DNA from: Onchidella celtica
Taxonomy: Eukaryota; Mollusca; Gastropoda; Systellommatophora; Onchidiidae
Assembly: GCA_963931925.1 (NCBI GenBank)
Contig: OZ007571.1
Location: 9,576,444-9,640,443 of the forward strand
Direction: 5' to 3'
DNA length: 64,000 nucleotides
Positions 58,301 to 64,000 of this stretch are shown here, one piece after another (within the stretch, counting starts at the first letter, position 1; each line of letters starts with the position of its first letter). The notes below the pieces were generated by a model. That model did not search any database and was not told where the DNA came from. It was given only the letters and a program-made list of their open reading frames with translations. A program made the position numbers and the translations under genes.

Positions 58301-59313
58301 AATTATTTACTAAAATCTGCTCAAGTAGCCGCAGTGCCATTACAATTAACGAACATTGCACTTGCGTGTCTTATTTAGATTGCCATTCACATGCTGACGA
58401 GCAGATAAGAGGGTACCATGCACAGCAATTTTGCTGCCGCCAGCGAAACAGTGGACCGTGGCCTGAGACAGACGGAAGCGGCTCCGGGCAAAAATAAAAA
58501 ATAGATTTATACAGTCATGTTAAATATTTTTATTATAATGCATCATGGATCTTCACTATTTCTCTGCTTGTATGTGAGTTTTTGTCATACACAGGACGGT
58601 GGAATTAATAATAATAATGGGCAGGTTGAAAGAGATGTTTACAAGCATTATTGTGGGGATAAAGTTATCACGTGCACGATCAGTCCTGAATAATGTTTTG
58701 TCAATAAGATAATAAATCATAATTATGTCAGTACTATTTTGCTTTAGACACAACTTAAAAATATTCATTACAAAAGCATTCTAACGTATTTCGTCAAGTG
58801 TCAACTGCTTCGGATATAAGTGAAAACTTGAAGTTTTGTAGTTTTCACACTAGATCTAATTTGAGCTTGCCATTCAACTGTTGTAAAAGGTTTAATGAGC
58901 CCACACAGAAAGCAAAATCCCCTCCTCCGAGTGACGCCTAGATATTGATTGTTCTGCATCAAAGTGGTTTTTCAAAGGGCAGTCACGAGAGCTTGGAATC
59001 ATTAGCCAGTATGTTTATAGTTTTCAATCTCCTAAAACCACTTTAAAGTAACTAAATAAGGCAAATGCCAGGAGTAAAATGCTCATAAGTGGAGCTTACG
59101 CAATTTAACTGCAAATTGTCTGATCAAAAATAGTGGTGGTCGGCATTTTCAGTGCACATACGTTTTCTTGCACCGATTCAGCAGTCTTTCATGATTGATA
59201 GTAACGCTCGAATTGCACAATTATGGCCGTCTCATCTATTGCAGCACATGTTTGCTAGCATTACTCATGAAAAACTTGAGACAATCAGTATAATTTGTTG
59301 TATTCAGTATTGG
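58301..59313. other. Non-genic stretch
   Basis: No gene or transposon was recognised. Confidence 0.4.
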
Positions 59314-59690
59314 TTTTAGGTCTTTATTTGAAGAGGTTGCTACTTTTGGCATTTACATCAGACTGTTCTTCTTCCCAGTTATCTTGTTAATGTTTTCGTG
59401 TGTTTTGTGGTCTTTTTTTTTTTTAATTTTGCCCTGGCAGCGGCCTTGAGAGGCCTGCTCTTCCCCATTTCCAACTGCCACTGTAACTTCAACGTGGGAA
59501 ACGTGCACACGGGCCTCCGAGTTTTTCGTCCGTATCCGAGAAGACTAGGTGCTCGATCCTAAATACCATAGGATCAGGAACAGGAATTTTCTCCCCAAAA
59601 ATTCCAAGATGCCTGCACCGACCGGGAATCGAACCCGGTACCTTTGGTATGAGAGGCGAGCACCTTGGTTCTTTGGGCCTTGTGTTCAAA
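59314..59690 (-). mobile_element. tRNA-headed SINE, long form, degenerate
   Basis: It matches the SINE at 31639-32116 in reverse: 3' end AAATAAAGACCTAAA at about 59315-59330, central domain ACGTG, CCGTATCCGAGAAGACTAG and the head with GGGTTCGATTCCCGG. The first part of the head (A box) is degraded after CAAGGTGCTCGCCTCTC. This is the most diverged of the four copies. Confidence 0.8.
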
Positions 59691-59814
59691 GTTAGTGTGA
59701 CCACCCATTACTATAGCCAGAGAATTTCTTACAACACGACGAGGATCGCTATTGGTCAATAGGACTGGTGGACACGGGAGACTCAGCTAACTACAGTTAG
59801 CATAGATCTAAAAG

Positions 59815-59832
59815 TAGGTCAGTGCGGTAAAC
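59815..59832 (+). repeat. Single TIR-like end related to the TA MITE
   Basis: AGGTCAGTGCGGTAAACA preceded by T resembles the end of the MITE at 36399-36569 with two substitutions. No inverted partner was found within 300 bp, so it may be a decayed or half element. Confidence 0.4.
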
Positions 59833-62800
59833 ACTACACTTTTACAAGTTTTGATTGGGAGAAAAAGCTTTCCGACGCGATAGCTGCTCCTCGCATAAAT
59901 GTAAAGAGTCAGATAATTTCTTTACGTTTATGATATCGTTTCTGTGTCATTTCTTAGGCGAGGCTTTGCAGAGTAAACCGTTTTCTTTTTGCCACATTTT
60001 GACTTTTCTTGTTGGGTGAGGATGGAACATCATTCAGTGAAGGTCTCCAGGCTTTCGTTTTCACTCTGTCGTCAATTTGTGTGTGCATGTGTGCGCGTGC
60101 GTGTGTATGTGTAAGTGTGTGTGTGTATTATAAACTGACTCTGAGTCAGATTTTTGTTGGTGTCCTTAGCATACTGCGATGTGCACTTCGTTTCATTCAC
60201 CAACGTGTGCAATGATTGATCGGCGTGCCACACAGCAGATATGTTTCAGTAACGCCGTCAAAATGTATGCAGACATGCAATGCTTCCCTGCCATTATAAG
60301 TAAAAAGTAATTCTGAAAAACGCACCACCATGGGGTCATGTGAAAGCAAAACCTTTTGTTTCAAAATAGCTTTGTCATAAATCATTTACAAAGACCTGAT
60401 GTTTGGTGTCATTATTATGGACTTTGACTATAACAGAAATAGTTGGTGCTTAGAGGAGATAGCACCATTTTGTAATGAATTTCCAGCATATGTATAAGTA
60501 ATATTTATGAAACTAGATCGTTTGAAATAAAGAAAAATGTTGTCAGCAAAACCTTTCAACGTCAACAGACACAACTCAATGCTTTCAACTTCACTCGGAA
60601 TTTTCCGCAGACAAACGAGAATATTTTATAGCTATGTCGAAATTCCAAGAAATTCCTTAGGGCTGTAGAGGGTCAACAACTTCGAAGACTCTAGTACTCC
60701 TGTAAACACCAGCAAAGAAACATATAGTGAAGGATTAAATTATTCAAAACTACTTTTACTCATACACCGTGTGCCGCCATGCGAAGGTCAAAGGGCAGTC
60801 ACTTCAGTTCTCACATCTAAAAGAAATATTATGTTTCCCCTGCCATCTTACAGGCATAATATTCTGTTATAGTATATTGTTAGAAATTGTACAGTTCAAT
60901 CATGAACGACATTTATGTGTTTGTCTGAAGACTCACTGATAAATAATGGGTTTGACTCTTCCCAGTTTCCTTACTGTGGCTGCCAAAGCACAGCTGACGA
61001 CTTTTTACATACTCGATCATTTTACTGCATAGTTTTGTCCAAAAACTACAAACAAACAAATTAATAGGAAAGCACCCAAATTCATGTCCTGGGAATGGTC
61101 TGGGCTCAATAAAGTGCAAGAAAATTTCAGGCCAATACATTTATTTGACGGGGGTCGTCTGCCTCTGAAGATCTCTCTTAGCTCCGCTCTCTCAAAGGTT
61201 TCAGTATATTCTAGTTTTCTTCCTTTTTTTTTTTATTTGTGACTGAAATAGTCTCCTATCGCCTCATGCAGTGTTTAAGAAAAATACTGAAAATTGTCTA
61301 CATAAAATATATTATGCTATAATATCATTAAAGCAAGAGTCCAGAGTTCGCAAAGCTTATTATTCATAATAGGTTGTTATAAACGAGAATCATCAGACAG
61401 GGTAGTCAGTAATTGGCATTTGTATTTGGAAAGTAAGAATTTCAAATCGTAGGCTATTCAATTATTGCGCTGCGGAAATCTCAAAGGGTAATAGGATTCA
61501 GTTGTTTGTTGTTGTTTTTTTCAGTGGAATCACCCGACGTTTCCACTAGTTTCCTTTGCCATTTCAATTAGGATCTACACCCCATGTTTCAGACACCCTA
61601 GGGAATCAACCCCAACTGAGAATTCGAAATTAATGATTTCTTCGAGAAGAGGGGTTTTCATCTTTTCTGGAGTCTGGGACCCCAAAGAATGTCTGAGAAG
61701 AGGGGAGGAAAATAGAAGGAGTTCCCTTATTTCTGGTGCCACTCGTCCAGTCCTCTTGTCAATGGTCTCGCCCACTTCAGGCCAAGTGTCGGTAAATACT
61801 TCGGACGTACTGCAAACAAGAACCTAAGGTCTCCTACATGGAGTTACTCAGTGGTCACCCTCTTCGTCTACTTCATCTTCCTCCCCTTTTTTCCTGAGTG
61901 TTCTTCCTCTTACATGTCGTGCCACTGTGCGGTCATCAACTGTCCTATTATTCCCACGGCTGGCAAGTTCTCTCTTCCATCCCGTTTAAAAAAAAATCTT
62001 ATTCTATTCTTTACCTCTCTGACGTATCTTCTTTCTTCTTTTCTTCCTATTACCCTCACTTGTACTTCATATGTCCGCAATGTTTTCGCCAATGGAGGCA
62101 TTTTTGTCTAATGCATTGGTTCAAAGTGCATTGGTCTGATGCAGTTTCCAGAAGGATTTGACTCCAATTTTATTGCACAACAATCAGTCACCAGTTTCAG
62201 AAATCAGTAAAACAACTAAGGTGTTGTAAAAAATCGCGGGGAAAGTGAATAGCAGGTTAATGCCCAGAACAATACATTATGTCCAAGATGTTGTGTAAAC
62301 ATCTGAACGTGATTTAGAATTGTCTGTCAACATGGCTTGATGTTTAAAACCATCGGACTTGAGGATTACGATACAGAGGAATATAATATTTTCCACTTTG
62401 AAAGTCCAAAACGCAGTACTTATTTGGAACAGGACAGAAACATGTATCAATTATCAGTTCCCCATGCCAGCACTCACATTTCCACACATAAACATAAAGG
62501 GTGACCATGTCTGAGATCTTACATATCGCTGGGAATATCTAAGTCATGCCGGCTAAGGCACGTACATGTCATTGATCACAATGTGATTGTTACTCATGTC
62601 ACAGCTTGATGCACACATGAAAGAAAAAAAAAACTGCGGATCTTGACAAATACTCTAGTGAGTTAGTTCGACGCGCATTTCAAAGCACAGACACCTGCCG
62701 GCGTTTCCTCCACTTACCACATTTCGTTATGTCTTCTCAAGTCTAGCCTGATTTATCATCTGGAAGTTGCACGAATTTTTTCTAGCTGTTCAGATTATGC

Positions 62801-63076
62801 CCAATAAGGAAGACGTCGCTTTTGATGTTGATCTGAAAACGGAGCTTTTGGCACATCAACAGATCATACATAGCACGAAGTACCGTCCTTTAAAAATAAA
62901 CAAAATGACTTTTTTTCCAAAATCTAAATTTGTTGCCTCGTTTCCCGTCTCTGGGGTCATTGCTATATCTGGGGAAAAAATCGGCCATTTTGGGCCATCT
63001 CCGTTATGACAAAATACTGTAGTTTTTTTTAGTAATTAGACGCCGTCATTATATATCACCAAAGGGCTGTAAAGCC
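59833..63076. other. Non-genic stretch
   Basis: A TG run lies at about 60076-60126. I found no supported gene, RNA or transposon in these 3.2 kb. Confidence 0.4.
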
Positions 63077-63086
63077 TTAAGTGAAA
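63077..63086 (+). repeat. Target-site duplication of the short SINE, left copy
   Basis: TTAAGTGAAA occurs here and exactly at 63357-63366. Confidence 0.8.
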
Positions 63087-63356
63087 AACTCACCCCTGTC
63101 GGTGGTCTAGGGGCAAGTTGCTCGCCTCTCATGCCGAAAGTACCGGGTTCGAATCCCGGACGGTACAGGCATGTTGGAATTTTGGGATATTTCTCACATT
63201 TTCCTGTCCCTCCTATGGTAGGTAGGATCAAGCACCTAGTCTTCTCGTATAAGGACGAAAACTCGGTGTGCCCATGTGCACGTTGCGCACGTTAAAGATA
63301 CCTTGGCAGTTGGAAATCGACTAGAGTAGGCCAAACAGGCCGCTGCCCGGGCAAAA
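63087..63356 (+). mobile_element. tRNA-headed SINE, short form
   Basis: The 270-bp copy has the best tRNA-like head of the set: A-box region GGTGGTCTAGGGGCAAG, B box GGTTCGAATCC (63146-63156), a T-arm with five pairs (CCGGG against CCCGG) and five of seven possible acceptor pairs. The central domain ends GCCCGGGCAAAA and the element stops there, lacking the roughly 110-bp 3' region of the long form. TTAAGTGAAA flanks it on both sides, so it inserted in this short form and was not truncated afterwards. Confidence 0.85.
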
Positions 63357-63366
63357 TTAAGTGAAA
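63357..63366 (+). repeat. Target-site duplication of the short SINE, right copy
   Basis: Exact match to 63077-63086. Confidence 0.8.
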
Positions 63367-63630
63367 TTTATCGCTACCACTCAACCCCCCACCCCCCTCC
63401 AAAAACACACCAAAAAAAAAAGAGAACCGCCGATCGGCGCTGCACTGTCTATAACCGGGCTGCAATGACACTAAGACAAATTTCCCAAACGGGATTAAAG
63501 AAGTACACAAAAATACGAAAAATCTGAATAGGTATGGATGAAAAGGCCAAGGAAACGTTCGTGATTTGAGGGGACAAAAAGGAAAGCTTCTTATTCGTTC
63601 AACTTGTGAATGTCCGAGGGTCGCGCCGAT

Positions 63631-63760
63631 CTGTCTATCCACCTGTCTGCCAGTGTGTCTGTCTGTCCAACCGTTCTGTCTATCCACCTGTCTGCCAGTT
63701 TGTCTGTCTGTCAAGCCGTTCTGTCTATCCACCTGTCTGCGAGTTTGTCTGTCGGCCAAT
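63631..63760 (+). repeat. 41-bp tandem repeat, three units
   Basis: Units read CTATCCACCTGTCTGCCAGT then TTGTCTGTCTGTC and a CCGTTCTGT part. Three copies differ at a few positions. Confidence 0.85.
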
Positions 63761-64000
63761 TGCCAGCCGGATGAGTGAGCAGGTTTGCTGATAAATATTA
63801 CGCTGAGGAGAGCCAGTTTGATACCTAATTATCCTGTCTGTGTCTTGTGTCACGAAACGTATGCCTGGCTGCCAATCTGAATCCTTGCCCGTCTGACCCA
63901 CATTATATCAGAATAAAACCTGGCCTATGTAGATACTCACGACCATGCAGGTGGTCGGACGCTCCTCGGGGAATCCCTGACAGGCAGATTACACATGATA

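Overview
The window looks like a piece of an animal nuclear genome: AT-rich, full of microsatellites, minisatellites and transposon remnants, with no recognisable single-copy host gene. The mix of non-LTR families (CR1-like with a PHD finger and a 2A-like motif, L2-like, RTE-like, Rex1/Babar-like, R2-like), tRNA-headed SINEs, a hAT element and several MITE families, plus an interstitial TTAGGG run, suggests a lophotrochozoan, most likely a mollusc and perhaps a gastropod. That assignment is inference; nothing here proves the species.

Layout. 0-25 kb: unassigned AT-rich DNA, a two-copy dispersed repeat (2.4 and 6.0 kb), four tandem arrays (4.1, 7.6, 10.7 and 17.1 kb), L2-like LINE 3' ends (5.3, 16.0, 24.2 kb), two inverted-repeat elements side by side near 14.5-15.2 kb, one of which carries the telomere-like run, an R2-like LINE 3' end at 17.4 kb, and two copies of a GTAC-rich MITE (22.7, 23.9 kb). 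25-46 kb: largely non-genic, with a 70-bp array, a full-length SINE with a 14-bp target duplication (31.6 kb), three small TIR elements (33.7, 36.4, 44.7 kb), long GA/GATA arrays, a third GTAC MITE (40.4 kb), a perfect 73-bp inverted repeat (41.5 kb), a second SINE (42.3 kb) and a tandem pair of tRNA-Asp-like units (45.8 kb). 46-58.3 kb: the transposon cluster. 58-64 kb: two more SINE copies and otherwise featureless sequence.

The most informative part is 49.2-58.3 kb. A CR1-like LINE (ORF1 with 2A-like motif and PHD finger, AP endonuclease, reverse transcriptase) has been broken twice. A 3.8-kb hAT transposon (12-bp perfect TIR ends, 8-bp TSD CTCCAGGC) sits inside the reverse transcriptase between its PQG and ADD motifs, and it carries a 5'-truncated RTE-like LINE in its 3' untranslated part. 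A 5'-truncated Rex1/Babar-like LINE with a TTATC-repeat tail sits further 3' in the same CR1. A near-identical RTE copy lies 8 kb upstream in opposite orientation, embedded in a 36-bp satellite. Four families thus give a readable insertion order. No copy is intact: the lesions are frameshifts (several in homopolymers), in-frame stops and truncations, so all coding entries are treated as transposon pseudogenes.
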